Source of the DNA: JAAELZ01 sp965209105
Lineage (GTDB): Bacteria > Pseudomonadota > Gammaproteobacteria > Arenicellales > Poriferihabitantaceae
NCBI GenBank assembly: GCA_965209105.1
Contig: CBDBQB010000024.1
Span: forward strand, 1 to 14,582
DNA: 14,582 bases
Direction of reading: 5' to 3'
The position numbers and the translations under genes are program-made. Below are positions 1 to 7,083 of the stretch, piece after piece (position 1 is the first letter of the stretch; each line of letters begins with the position of its first letter). Below the pieces are notes generated by a model. The model was not told the origin of the DNA. It searched no databases and was given only the letters and a program-made list of their open reading frames with translations.

Positions 1-356
1 AGTGCTGTCCAAACAATCTGGTTGTGAGTACGATCCTCAACCGAGTTAAATTCTCTCACAGACCCACCACGACCATTGATATGGTAGTAAAAAGCCACAG
101 GCTTTACTTCATATTTTCTGATGAAGTGCTCAAGCTCATACTTATTCATAGACTTTCGGAACCCGATGCGTACAGTGTCAAGCTCACTGACAGGCTTATC
201 ATCAGACACTATCGGTGTAGATGTTGCTGTTTCAGAAAGGTAAAGCATAGGCTTGGTCGTTTGAGCTAACAACCAATCGTTCGCAAGAATGGCCTGACTC
301 ACAATTAAACATAGCAAACCAACCGCTATGCCAACTAAAGTACGTATATAAATCAT
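1..356 (-). CDS. Exported protein of unknown function, 5' part only
   Basis: This is an open frame on the minus strand that runs off the left edge; 118 codons are visible. It starts with ATG at 356, preceded by AAGGA placed unusually close (1-2 nt). The first 25 residues form a signal peptide: MIYIRTL, then a hydrophobic run, then a likely cut after SQAILA. The mature part begins NDWLLAQ and continues with a Thr/Ser-rich stretch (about residues 42-55) and a charged segment (RKSMNKYELEHFIRKYEVKP, residues 71-90). I do not recognise the family and see no catalytic motif. The protein probably acts in the periplasm or outer envelope. The plus-strand frame over the same bases is a shadow: it has no signal sequence or recognisable protein. 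Confidence is fairly good that the gene is real, but low for any function. Confidence 0.7.
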   Translation of the reverse strand, partial: MIYIRTLVGIAVGLLCLIVSQAILANDWLLAQTTKPMLYLSETATSTPIVSDDKPVSELDTVRIGFRKSMNKYELEHFIRKYEVKPVAFYYHINGRGGSVREFNSVEDRTHNQIVWTA

Positions 357-424
357 TTCCTTATACCCTCTATTTATCCCTAACGTATTCTACAGAATTA
401 ATCGCCTCAGAATGAAAAATTATT

Positions 425-459
425 AGCCCACGTATTCAAGCTTAGCGTTGTGGGCTTTT
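425..459. terminator. Possible hairpin terminator
   Basis: AGCCCAC at 425-431 pairs with GTGGGCT at 450-456, giving a 7-bp stem with a long 18-nt loop, followed by TTTTCTTCTT on the plus strand. The T-tract suits plus-strand transcription, but no plus-strand gene ends just before it, so it may be a leftover or only a chance inverted repeat. The rest of 357-523 shows no gene that I can support. Confidence 0.3.
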
Positions 460-523
460 CTTCTTCACAAATTACCAATACTAACTATTGGGTGGTAGTC
501 GTGTTTATTCTGCTGTGCAGAAA

Positions 524-733
524 TGAACCCGCGTTTTAGGACAGGTAGCTTAGGAGTTATTTTCACCGGCTTAAGTAGCCAATTTCAGGCCGCGATATGG
601 ATCATACATCATGTCAGGCACTATGCCCAAGGCTTGATGTTTACGCTCTTGGTTATAATAGTTTATCCAGGCGCCAATGTGTCGGGCCATTTTTTTGCTA
701 GAATCATACCCAATTCATCCACTACTCTTTAAA
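524..733 (-). mobile_element. Remnant of the right end of an IS3-family insertion sequence
   Basis: The plus strand at 524-548 starts TGAACCCGCGTTTTAGGACA. This has the TG-start, GTTTT and GGACA layout typical of IS3-family terminal inverted repeats, and it lies at the expected short distance beyond the transposase stop at 571. Inside it is the tail of the transposase (571-714, listed separately). No left end, no upstream orfA and no second inverted repeat are visible, so most of the element has been deleted. The inner limit is uncertain: transposase-like sequence is clear to about 705 and may extend to 733, two bases before the start codon of the next gene. Confidence 0.65.
571..714 (-). pseudogene. 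3' fragment of an IS3-family orfB transposase
   Basis: Read on the minus strand, this stretch encodes the C-terminal end of a DDE (rve) integrase-type transposase. It carries GYDSSKKMARHIGAWI, then NYYNQERKHQALG, a few more residues ending GLKLAT, and a stop at 573-571. The pattern Y-D-S...A...I..WI.YYN.ER.H.ALG is the conserved tail of IS3-family OrfB, including the region just after the catalytic Glu. The frame is closed by TGA at 717-715. Homologues often carry a Trp near that place, so this may be a nonsense mutation, with the recognisable reading possibly continuing to 733. The catalytic DDE residues are absent, so the fragment is dead. The plus-strand frame at 523-732 is its shadow. Confidence 0.75.
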
Positions 734-734
734 T

Positions 735-1991
735 ATGGCGAAGCTTCAACAAGATTATTCAGATAAGTTTGCCAACATTGCGCCGCAAACATTATTCTCG
801 AATCTACCGAATGCTACGCAAGACTTCGTCAATACTCAGGCCGAGACACTACGCTTTACCCAGCAAGAGCTACGCGAGGTGTGTTTGATCGCGAATGACC
901 TGATCATGTGGAAGGTGCCAGAGTTAGAAATGATCTGGCCAAGTGAGCGCGATAAAAAGGCGCTATTCGCGCGATTACGCGCAAGCTATCAAACAGTTCA
1001 AACTGAGCCCAAAACTTACGTTGAGTTTTCCGTTCAGGATAAACCCAAAACGCAAAAACCCAATTTGGTTTCTAAACCCAAAGCTGACCTTGGGCTGGGT
1101 GCTTGTCCCGTGGCATCGGAGAAAACACGCTGCTGTAATTTGCTCACGCTTGACGCGGTCGAGCGTTGCGGCTTTGATTGCAGTTATTGCAGTATTCAGT
1201 CGTTCTACCATGAGAACGAAGTGCGCTTCGACGCAGACTTTGCGGATAAACTAAAGCGCCTTTCTCTTGACCCAGATAAGACCTACCATATCGGAACGGG
1301 GCAATCCTCCGATTCGCTAATGTGGGGCAATCACAATGGAAATCTACAAGCCTTATGCGATTTCGCCACCGACAATCCGAATGTTATTTTGGAGTTCAAA
1401 ACAAAATCAAAAAATATCGGCTGGTTATTGGAAAACGATTTTCCGCCTAACATTGTTTGTACTTGGTCGCTAAATCCACAAGTCATTATTGACCATGAGG
1501 AGCACAAAACCGCGAGCTTGGCTGATCGAATTGCCAGTGCGCGTAAAATAGCCGATAAAGGCCGCTTAATAGGCTTTCATTTTCACCCGATGATTTCGCA
1601 TGAAGGCTTTGAGGGAAACTACGGGGATATTGCCAAGACAATCACTCAAACCTTCACGCCAGATGAAGTCGCGATGATTTCGATGGGCAGCTTGACCTAC
1701 ACCAAAGATGTGATGAAAACGATTCGCGCGCGGAATTTTAAAAGCAAAATATTGCAAATGCCTCTAGAGCAGGTGGCGGGAAAATATGCTTACCCTGAAG
1801 AAACTAAAATCGAAATGTTTCGCTATATGTATAGCGCTCTGTCTGATTGGCATGATCAAGTGTTCTATTATTTATGTATGGAGCCGGCGCATTTGTGGGC
1901 ACCCGTGTTTGGGCAAACTGCCTATGACAGCAATTTGGCACTCGAGTCGGCGATGAAGGCAAGTTATCTTGCCAAAATACGCGCCTTATAA
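735..1991 (+). CDS. Radical SAM protein of the spore photoproduct lyase (SPL) family
   Basis: This 418-residue protein belongs to the SPL branch of radical SAM enzymes. The [4Fe-4S] cysteines sit in C145-GFD-C149-SY-C152. TGQSSDSL (188-195) is the likely SAM-contacting strand. TWSLNPQVIIDHEEHKTASL (243-262), then DRIASARKIADKG and GFHFHPMISHEGFEGNY (280-296), follow the Bacillus SplB core closely by eye. Bacillus SPL is about 340 residues; this protein has a longer N-terminal part (about 140 residues before the cluster) and a C-terminal YYLCMEPAHLW segment. By hand alignment the SPL hydrogen-donor cysteine (C141 in B. subtilis) is Gln190 here, and the Tyr after the third cluster Cys is Ser153, so true spore photoproduct repair is doubtful. 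No Shine-Dalgarno is visible before the ATG at 735, which lies against an IS remnant. The family is confident; the substrate is unknown. Confidence 0.85.
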   Translation: MAKLQQDYSDKFANIAPQTLFSNLPNATQDFVNTQAETLRFTQQELREVCLIANDLIMWKVPELEMIWPSERDKKALFARLRASYQTVQTEPKTYVEFSVQDKPKTQKPNLVSKPKADLGLGACPVASEKTRCCNLLTLDAVERCGFDCSYCSIQSFYHENEVRFDADFADKLKRLSLDPDKTYHIGTGQSSDSLMWGNHNGNLQALCDFATDNPNVILEFKTKSKNIGWLLENDFPPNIVCTWSLNPQVIIDHEEHKTASLADRIASARKIADKGRLIGFHFHPMISHEGFEGNYGDIAKTITQTFTPDEVAMISMGSLTYTKDVMKTIRARNFKSKILQMPLEQVAGKYAYPEETKIEMFRYMYSALSDWHDQVFYYLCMEPAHLWAPVFGQTAYDSNLALESAMKASYLAKIRAL

Positions 1992-2048
1992 AACCTTGTC
2001 TGGCTAATTGCGTTAAAATCGACCGATTGAATTAGTCCGGTTGTACGA

Positions 2049-2591
2049 GTGATAGAAATCGAAAAAACGTCTTTATCCGGCGTGGTCATTGTCAAGAGCC
2101 AAGTGTTTGGGGATGAACGTGGGTTCTTTATGGAAACCTTCCATCAACGAGAATTTGAAAGCGTTGGTTTGCCAGGTGAGTTTGTGCAGGATAATCACTC
2201 GCGATCTAGCCTAGGCGTGATCAGGGGGCTACATTATCAGTTCCCGCAATGGCAGGGAAAATTGGTGCGCGCGATTAATGGCGCTATTTATGATGTGGCG
2301 GTGGATATTCGCCCGGATTCACCCACGCACGGCCAATGGTTTGGGATTGAGTTAAATGATGTGAATCGTTTGCAGCTTTATATCCCGCCGGGTTTCGCGC
2401 ACGGCTTTGCAACGCTATCAGCCTTTGCTGACGTCGCTTATAAGTGTACGAGTTTGTATAAGCCTGAGGACGACGCTGGTATCGCATGGAATGACCCTGC
2501 AATAGGTATTAATTGGCGGGTCGATAAGCCAATAATTTCTGACAAAGATGCGCGAGCGCCTAAGTTAGCTGAAATTCGAATTACGGTATAG
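2049..2591 (+). CDS. rmlC: dTDP-4-dehydrorhamnose 3,5-epimerase
   Basis: RmlC epimerises C3 and C5 of dTDP-4-keto-6-deoxyglucose, the third step of dTDP-L-rhamnose synthesis, in the cytoplasm. The 180-residue length is normal for this cupin enzyme. Hallmarks seen: GDERGFFMETF (21-31), DNHSRSSLGVIRGLHYQ (48-64) with the catalytic base His62, KLVR with Lys71, the DVAVDIR strand (82-88), PPGFAHGF (113-120), the Tyr in SLYKPEDD (137), and the SDKD segment (164-167) that carries the conserved Asp. The start is GTG at 2049; no ATG is available upstream in frame and the encoded MIEIEKTSLSGV matches the usual N-terminus. It lies 57 bp after the SPL-like gene and 2 bp before rmlD. The symbol rfbC is equivalent. 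Confidence 0.95.
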   Translation: MIEIEKTSLSGVVIVKSQVFGDERGFFMETFHQREFESVGLPGEFVQDNHSRSSLGVIRGLHYQFPQWQGKLVRAINGAIYDVAVDIRPDSPTHGQWFGIELNDVNRLQLYIPPGFAHGFATLSAFADVAYKCTSLYKPEDDAGIAWNDPAIGINWRVDKPIISDKDARAPKLAEIRITV

Positions 2592-2593
2592 TC

Positions 2594-3445
2594 ATGAAAA
2601 TAATCATTTTTGGGAAAAACGGCCAAGTCGGTAGTGGTTTAATGACGCTGCTGGGTCAGCAACACACGGTATTGGGTTTCGATCAAGCTGAACTAGATTT
2701 AAGGAAAACCGAGCGCATTGCGCCGCTCATCATTGATCATGAGCCGGATTGGGTGATCAATGCCTCGGCCTATACAGCCGTTGATCGCGCAGAACAAGAG
2801 ACTGTGCTGGCAGATACCGTCAATCATTTGGCGGCAGAGGCAATGGCCAAGGCGTGCAAGCAATTGCAATGCGGCTTCGTGCATTATTCTACTGACTATG
2901 TGTTCGATGGTGAAGCCACGCAGCCGTATGTTGAAACGGATTCGCCCAATCCTCAAAGCGTGTATGGTGTCACCAAACTCGCAGGTGAAGTCGCGGTGGC
3001 GCGAGCATATCCCAATACGATCATTCTGCGTACCGCTTGGGTGTATGCCAAACAAGGTGCCAATTTTGTCAATACGATGTTGCGTTTGGCGGCCGAACGC
3101 GATGAGATTGGGGTGGTGTCGGATCAGTTTGGTTCGCCGACACTCGCCTTTGATTTGGCTGAGGGTACCGTGGCGATTATTGAAAAAACGCCCGTGAAAG
3201 AGGTGGAAAAGGTGGCGGGCTTATACCATGCAACCGGCGCAGGAGAAACTAACTGGCATGATTTTGCTGTGCAGATATTGGCGCTTACTGGCTCGGATGT
3301 TCGGCTGAAATCGATTGCCACGAAAGACTATCCGACGGCTGCACCGCGCCCACGTTATTCGGTGTTATCGAATGCAAAACTTGCCCGCGTATTCGGGGTG
3401 AATCTTCCAGATTGGCAAGCGTCTCTGGAAAAAACGCTCGCCTAA
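2594..3445 (+). CDS. rmlD: dTDP-4-dehydrorhamnose reductase
   Basis: RmlD reduces dTDP-6-deoxy-L-lyxo-4-hexulose to dTDP-L-rhamnose with NAD(P)H, the last step of the pathway. It is a 283-residue short-chain dehydrogenase of the extended type. The nucleotide-binding loop is FGKNGQVG (6-13). DVFDG-type signature STDYVFDG is at 99-106, and the catalytic pair is Tyr124/Lys128 in YGVTKLAGE. RTAWVYAKQGANFV (146-159) and DQFGSPT (177-183) are also typical of RmlD. The ATG comes 2 bp after the rmlC stop, so the two are co-transcribed and probably translationally coupled. rmlA and rmlB, the first two steps, are not in the window and must lie elsewhere if the pathway is complete. The next gene, yoaA, follows after 21 bp. 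Confidence 0.95.
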   Translation: MKIIIFGKNGQVGSGLMTLLGQQHTVLGFDQAELDLRKTERIAPLIIDHEPDWVINASAYTAVDRAEQETVLADTVNHLAAEAMAKACKQLQCGFVHYSTDYVFDGEATQPYVETDSPNPQSVYGVTKLAGEVAVARAYPNTIILRTAWVYAKQGANFVNTMLRLAAERDEIGVVSDQFGSPTLAFDLAEGTVAIIEKTPVKEVEKVAGLYHATGAGETNWHDFAVQILALTGSDVRLKSIATKDYPTAAPRPRYSVLSNAKLARVFGVNLPDWQASLEKTLA

Positions 3446-3466
3446 TTAACTGGTTAAGGGACAAGT

Positions 3467-5407
3467 ATGCCTGATCAATCGCTGGCTGATCAAAGCGCGC
3501 TTACGCTGGCAGAGAACGGTGCATTTGCGCAAGCGATACCGAGCTTTAATCCTCGGGAAGGGCAGCAGGCATTTGCCCGAAATGTTGCAGACCTGATCGA
3601 TTCGGGTGGCGTCTTAGTCGCGGAATCTGGGACGGGAACAGGCAAAACTTTTGCCTATCTTGTGCCCGCTGTTTTGTCGGGGCGGCAAGTGGTGATTTCT
3701 ACGGGCACACGACATTTACAGGATCAGCTGTTTTTCAGAGATTTACCGATGGTGCGTAAAACGCTCGGTGTCTCGCCAGACGTGGCTTTACTCAAAGGTC
3801 GTTCTAACTATTTGTGCTTGTTTCGCTTAAAGCAGCTCGCTCAAGACCCGGCGCTCAAATATCAGAAGGGAATCGCTGAAAAGCGTTCGACACTGGAAAA
3901 CTGGGCGTCTATGACCGCCCGTGGGGAAATAGCGGAAGTGTCGGAATTGGACGAACAAGACCCTATTTGGCGTCAGGTCACGTCCACCGCCGATAATTGC
4001 TTGGGCAGCGAATGTCCGGATTTTAAGGCTTGTTATGTCAATAAGGCGCGTCAACGCGCGATTAAGGCTAAGGTAGTGGTGGTGAATCATCATTTGTTCT
4101 TTTCAGATGTGAGTTTGAAGGAGCAGGGCTTTGGGGAATTATTGCCAGATTACGAGGTGGTGATTTTTGATGAGGCGCATCAACTGCCGGAGATCGCAAC
4201 GCGATTCTTTGGTTTTTCGATTTCGACCTTTCAAATCAATGATCTCTGCCGAGATATTTTGGTCACCGAAGCCAAGGAGAAAAGCGGCGTGCCCATGCAA
4301 GACGCTATCGATAGCGTGAAAAACGGTGTCGCGCCCTTACACCTCGCCGCCTCAAAACATGGTCGCGGCGCTAGTCAGTTACTGGTTGAAGATCCCGCTT
4401 GTTTGAGTTCGATTAATGATTTACTGGATGCGTTGGCTGATTTAGAAACGTTACTGTCCAATGCGGGCAGCGCAGGAGATGGCTTGCAACGCTGTCACGA
4501 GCGGGTCTTGCAATTGCAGGGGCAGCTACTTGATTGGTTGGAGCATAGCGCACGTGCGGGAGAATTGGTCTGTTGGTTTGAAACGACCAACGCGACCACG
4601 CGCCTGACGGCAAGCCCCTTGAGCGTGAGTGATCAGATGCGTGAAATATTGGGGCAAGTCGGTAAGAGCGCTATCCTCACGTCGGCGACGCTGGCGGCGG
4701 GCGAGGATTTCGGGTTTTATCTCCAACACTTGGGCGTGGACGAGGTACAAACCGCGCGCTACGACAGCCCCTTTGATTACCCACAACACGCGCTACTGTA
4801 TCTACCGGAAGATTTGCCAGAACCTCAGGATAAGCGCTTCGTTGACGCGATGGTCAAAGCGAGTTTGCCCGTGCTGAACGCATCAGAAGGCCGCGCCTTT
4901 ATGTTGTTTACGTCATACGCAATGCTGCATCGTGCCGCGAAGAAAATGCGTGAATACCCTGAGTGGAACTTGTTTGTTCAGGGTCAAGCACCACGCGGGG
5001 AGTTGATCGAACAATTTCGTGGGGCTGATCGAGCAATATTAATGGGCACAGCCTCTTTTTGGGAAGGGGTCGATATTCAAGGAGATGATTTATCTTGCGT
5101 GATTATCGATAAATTACCCTTTGCGCCGCCCAATGATCCGGTGATGAGCGCGCGACTAAAATTGCTTGAACAGGCCGGTGGCAAACCGTTTTTTGATATT
5201 CAAATTCCCAGCGCGATCATCAGTCTCAAACAGGGGGCGGGACGGCTGATTCGAGATGAAAACGATCAAGGCGTGTTGATGATTTGTGATGTGCGCTTAC
5301 GCACGAAAGGCTATGGCTCGAAGTTTCTAGATGCGCTGCCGCCGATGCGCCGAAGCAGCCGCATACAAGATGTAAAAACGTTTTTTGCCAATCGAAAAGT
5401 TGCTTGA
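3467..5407 (+). CDS. yoaA: DinG/XPD-family ATP-dependent DNA helicase YoaA
   Basis: This is a superfamily 2 iron-sulfur DNA helicase of 646 residues. Walker A is ESGTGTGKT (53-61); the DEAH box is at 235-238 (VVIFDEAHQLPE). Four cysteines for a [4Fe-4S] cluster lie between them: C117, C178, C183 and C189. Motif III is SATLA (406-410), motif V is in GTASFWEGVDIQG (527-539), and motif VI is QGAGRLIRDE (589-598). Length, cluster spacing and the adjacent tsaB fit YoaA rather than the longer DinG. In E. coli YoaA works with the clamp-loader subunit chi (HolC) in repair of stalled replication; that role is inferred here. A good AAGGG ribosome site (3456-3460) stands 6 nt before the ATG. The gene ends inside the 5' leader of tsaB. 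Confidence 0.92.
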   Translation: MPDQSLADQSALTLAENGAFAQAIPSFNPREGQQAFARNVADLIDSGGVLVAESGTGTGKTFAYLVPAVLSGRQVVISTGTRHLQDQLFFRDLPMVRKTLGVSPDVALLKGRSNYLCLFRLKQLAQDPALKYQKGIAEKRSTLENWASMTARGEIAEVSELDEQDPIWRQVTSTADNCLGSECPDFKACYVNKARQRAIKAKVVVVNHHLFFSDVSLKEQGFGELLPDYEVVIFDEAHQLPEIATRFFGFSISTFQINDLCRDILVTEAKEKSGVPMQDAIDSVKNGVAPLHLAASKHGRGASQLLVEDPACLSSINDLLDALADLETLLSNAGSAGDGLQRCHERVLQLQGQLLDWLEHSARAGELVCWFETTNATTRLTASPLSVSDQMREILGQVGKSAILTSATLAAGEDFGFYLQHLGVDEVQTARYDSPFDYPQHALLYLPEDLPEPQDKRFVDAMVKASLPVLNASEGRAFMLFTSYAMLHRAAKKMREYPEWNLFVQGQAPRGELIEQFRGADRAILMGTASFWEGVDIQGDDLSCVIIDKLPFAPPNDPVMSARLKLLEQAGGKPFFDIQIPSAIISLKQGAGRLIRDENDQGVLMICDVRLRTKGYGSKFLDALPPMRRSSRIQDVKTFFANRKVA

Positions 5408-5412
5408 GAGCG

Positions 5413-6102
5413 ATGCGAATCCTAGCCATTGATACCGTGACCGAGATGTGTTCGGTGGCTTTGTGGGTAGAGGGTGCGCTCACCACGCGGCAAGAATTAG
5501 CTGCGCAGCGGCATTCTAATATTGTATTGGGCATGGTCGATGAGTTATTGCTTGAAAGCAAGGTGGCCTTGTCCGACATAGATTTAATCGTCGCCGATGT
5601 GGGCCCCGGATCCTTTACGGGTATCAGAATTGGCATGGGGGTGGCGCAAGGCTTAGCGTATGGGGCAGATATTCCTATCTTGGCAGTGGATGCACTCTCG
5701 CTGCTTGCCCAGAGTGTAGCCAAGGACAATGATAAAGACGTCCTAGCCGCGATTGATGCGCGAATGGGGCAAGTGTATTGGGCGCATTATGTAAGGCAAG
5801 CAGACGGGCTTAAATTGAGCGATGAACTGCATTTGAGCAATCCAGAAGAAATTAATTTAGCGGAAGAAAATGTGCTGGGTTTAGGCAGTGGTATCGATGC
5901 ATACACTGATGAAATCTCCTCGCGATGTCAGCAACTAGAAATAGTCGAGAAGCAGTTTCCGTTGGCGCAGTATGCGATAAGCATCGCGCTTGAGGCGTCC
6001 AAATCGGAATGGCAATCGGCGGGCGAATTGATGCCTATTTATCTAAGAAATGATGTTGCGAAGGTCAGTCAGAAAGCGGTTAAACACTTAGACCCTACTT
6101 AA
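5413..6102 (+). CDS. tsaB: tRNA t6A37 threonylcarbamoyl transferase component TsaB
   Basis: TsaB is the ASKHA-fold partner of TsaD; together with TsaE they transfer the threonylcarbamoyl group from TC-AMP to A37 of ANN-decoding tRNAs. The protein is 229 residues, normal length. Seen: N-terminal MRILAIDTVTEMCSVALW, the diagnostic DVGPGSFTGIRIGMGVAQGL (62-81), DARMGQVYWA (116-125), and the C-terminal PIYLRNDVAK (208-217). The ATG at 5413 is chosen over an in-frame TTG at 5404, because it gives the family N-terminus and leaves a 5-bp gap after the yoaA stop. The yoaA-tsaB order is conserved in enteric bacteria. The stop overlaps the stop of the convergent minus-strand gene by 4 bp, leaving no room for a separate terminator. 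Confidence 0.95.
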   Translation: MRILAIDTVTEMCSVALWVEGALTTRQELAAQRHSNIVLGMVDELLLESKVALSDIDLIVADVGPGSFTGIRIGMGVAQGLAYGADIPILAVDALSLLAQSVAKDNDKDVLAAIDARMGQVYWAHYVRQADGLKLSDELHLSNPEEINLAEENVLGLGSGIDAYTDEISSRCQQLEIVEKQFPLAQYAISIALEASKSEWQSAGELMPIYLRNDVAKVSQKAVKHLDPT

Positions 6103-6584
6103 CACAACACATCAAAGGGGTGCGTGACAATTTTCTTTCCGTCGATACGAACTTCTGCGCGCCATTGGCCAATAAATTCACCCATGCCAAAAGCAGGGTC
6201 AAAAATTTGTGCGATAGCAGCTCCCGTAGGGCCGGACAATCTCAGCCACGCCCAAACGCGGGTGCCTTTGCCATAAGAGGTGAATGCATAGCGTGTTTTT
6301 TGCTCTAGTTTGTTGCCCGGATTTAACCAATCGACAATAAGCTCGTGCTGGCTGGGCGTTTGACGCTCAGGTGCGGTGACCTCAATCACCGTGTAAATTT
6401 TATCTGAGCAATCGAAGTGTTTTTCGGGTGTAGAGCCAGGGATGTCATCAATCGCGCGGGCGGTGATGAAGGTATTGAAACTTGGGCTGGCCGTAACTGC
6501 TTTATCTTGAGCGATAGAAATATGGCTGAAAGCCAGAGCGCAGACTAAAACGATACGCAGCGCGAAATTCCATTTTTGTAGCAT
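6099..6584 (-). CDS. Small secreted protein with FDCxDKIY motif and C-terminal Cys (copy A)
   Basis: A 161-residue protein with a signal peptide: MLQKWNFALR, a hydrophobic core, then a likely cut after SISIA-like residues near 26, before QDKAV. The mature protein has only two cysteines, C59 in HFDCSDKIYTVIEV and C161 as the very last residue (PFDVLC), which could form one disulfide joining the first third of the domain to its C-terminus. It also has W86LNP89...LE94, WAWLRLSGP (111-119) and FIGQW (137-141). The same landmarks appear in the same order in the gene at 10015-10485, so the two are paralogues. I do not recognise the family. It is the last gene of a tight minus-strand set, 9 bp after a lipoprotein gene, and its stop overlaps that of tsaB. 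Confidence 0.8.
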   Translation of the reverse strand: MLQKWNFALRIVLVCALAFSHISIAQDKAVTASPSFNTFITARAIDDIPGSTPEKHFDCSDKIYTVIEVTAPERQTPSQHELIVDWLNPGNKLEQKTRYAFTSYGKGTRVWAWLRLSGPTGAAIAQIFDPAFGMGEFIGQWRAEVRIDGKKIVTHPFDVLC

Positions 6585-6593
6585 AAAAGGGGC

Positions 6594-7073
6594 TTAACGG
6601 CTGGCGTTCCAAGTGCCGCCAAGATTGCAGGTTTCGGCTACCGTGGTGGTGGTTGTTTCGCCCACGGTTTCGGTCTCTGAGACGGACCCAGTATTAAACC
6701 AAGAGCCACCCATACTGCTGTTATTGCTTGAGCCGGTGAGGATGATGGATCCATTTGCTGTGGTTGCCGTGATATTTATGCTGTTTCCACTCAGGGTGCC
6801 CGTCAGGGCGCCACCGCCGATGCAGTTGTTATTCGAGCTAAAAACGCCAACCAAGGTATTACCCGAAAAAGGGTCATTCGTGTCATCAGCTGCCTGCGAT
6901 AGGCCCATCGAAAACGAAGCATAGGCGACATTATTTCGGGCTAAGGTGCCGAACCAAGTTCCCCCAACGCTAAGCCCAAGGCCACCGGCTGTTGTGCCAC
7001 CACTGCATCCGCTTAGGAGGCTGATGAGTAGGCCAGCTCCCGTGAAGGCTTTAAGAATATTGTGTAATTTCAT
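6594..7073 (-). CDS. Small lipoprotein with a beta-rich GTW..GTL domain
   Basis: A 159-residue protein of unknown function. The start is ATG at 7073 rather than the longer in-frame option at 7130, because it gives a proper lipoprotein signal: MKLHNILKAF, a hydrophobic stretch, then lipobox LSGC with the lipidated Cys at 23. The following residues are Gly/Ser/Thr-rich. GGTWFGTL (about 35-42) opens a region of short alternating strands (TLSGNSINI, ANGSIILTGSS) and it closes with CNLGGTWNASR. Two further cysteines, one in NNNCIGGG and one in AETCNLGG, could pair. This looks like a small beta-barrel or beta-sandwich lipoprotein. A low-complexity ETETVGETTTTTVAET run lies near the end. It sits 10 bp after ypjD and 9 bp before the next gene, so it is likely co-transcribed with both. 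Confidence 0.8.
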   Translation of the reverse strand: MKLHNILKAFTGAGLLISLLSGCSGGTTAGGLGLSVGGTWFGTLARNNVAYASFSMGLSQAADDTNDPFSGNTLVGVFSSNNNCIGGGALTGTLSGNSINITATTANGSIILTGSSNNSSMGGSWFNTGSVSETETVGETTTTTVAETCNLGGTWNASR

Positions 7074-7083
7074 AGGTAGGTGA

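Noticed and set aside
24..269. Plus-strand 81-codon frame at the left edge
   Set aside because: The minus strand over the same bases carries a clean signal peptide and open frame; the plus frame looks like its shadow.
523..732. Plus-strand frame of 69 codons
   Set aside because: It is antisense to the IS3 transposase tail and the IS terminal repeat; the translation has no recognisable protein character.
3446..3457. TTAACTGGTTAA palindrome between rmlD and yoaA as a terminator or operator
   Set aside because: It is short, all weak pairs with a tiny loop and no T-tract, and overlaps the yoaA ribosome site; too little to call.
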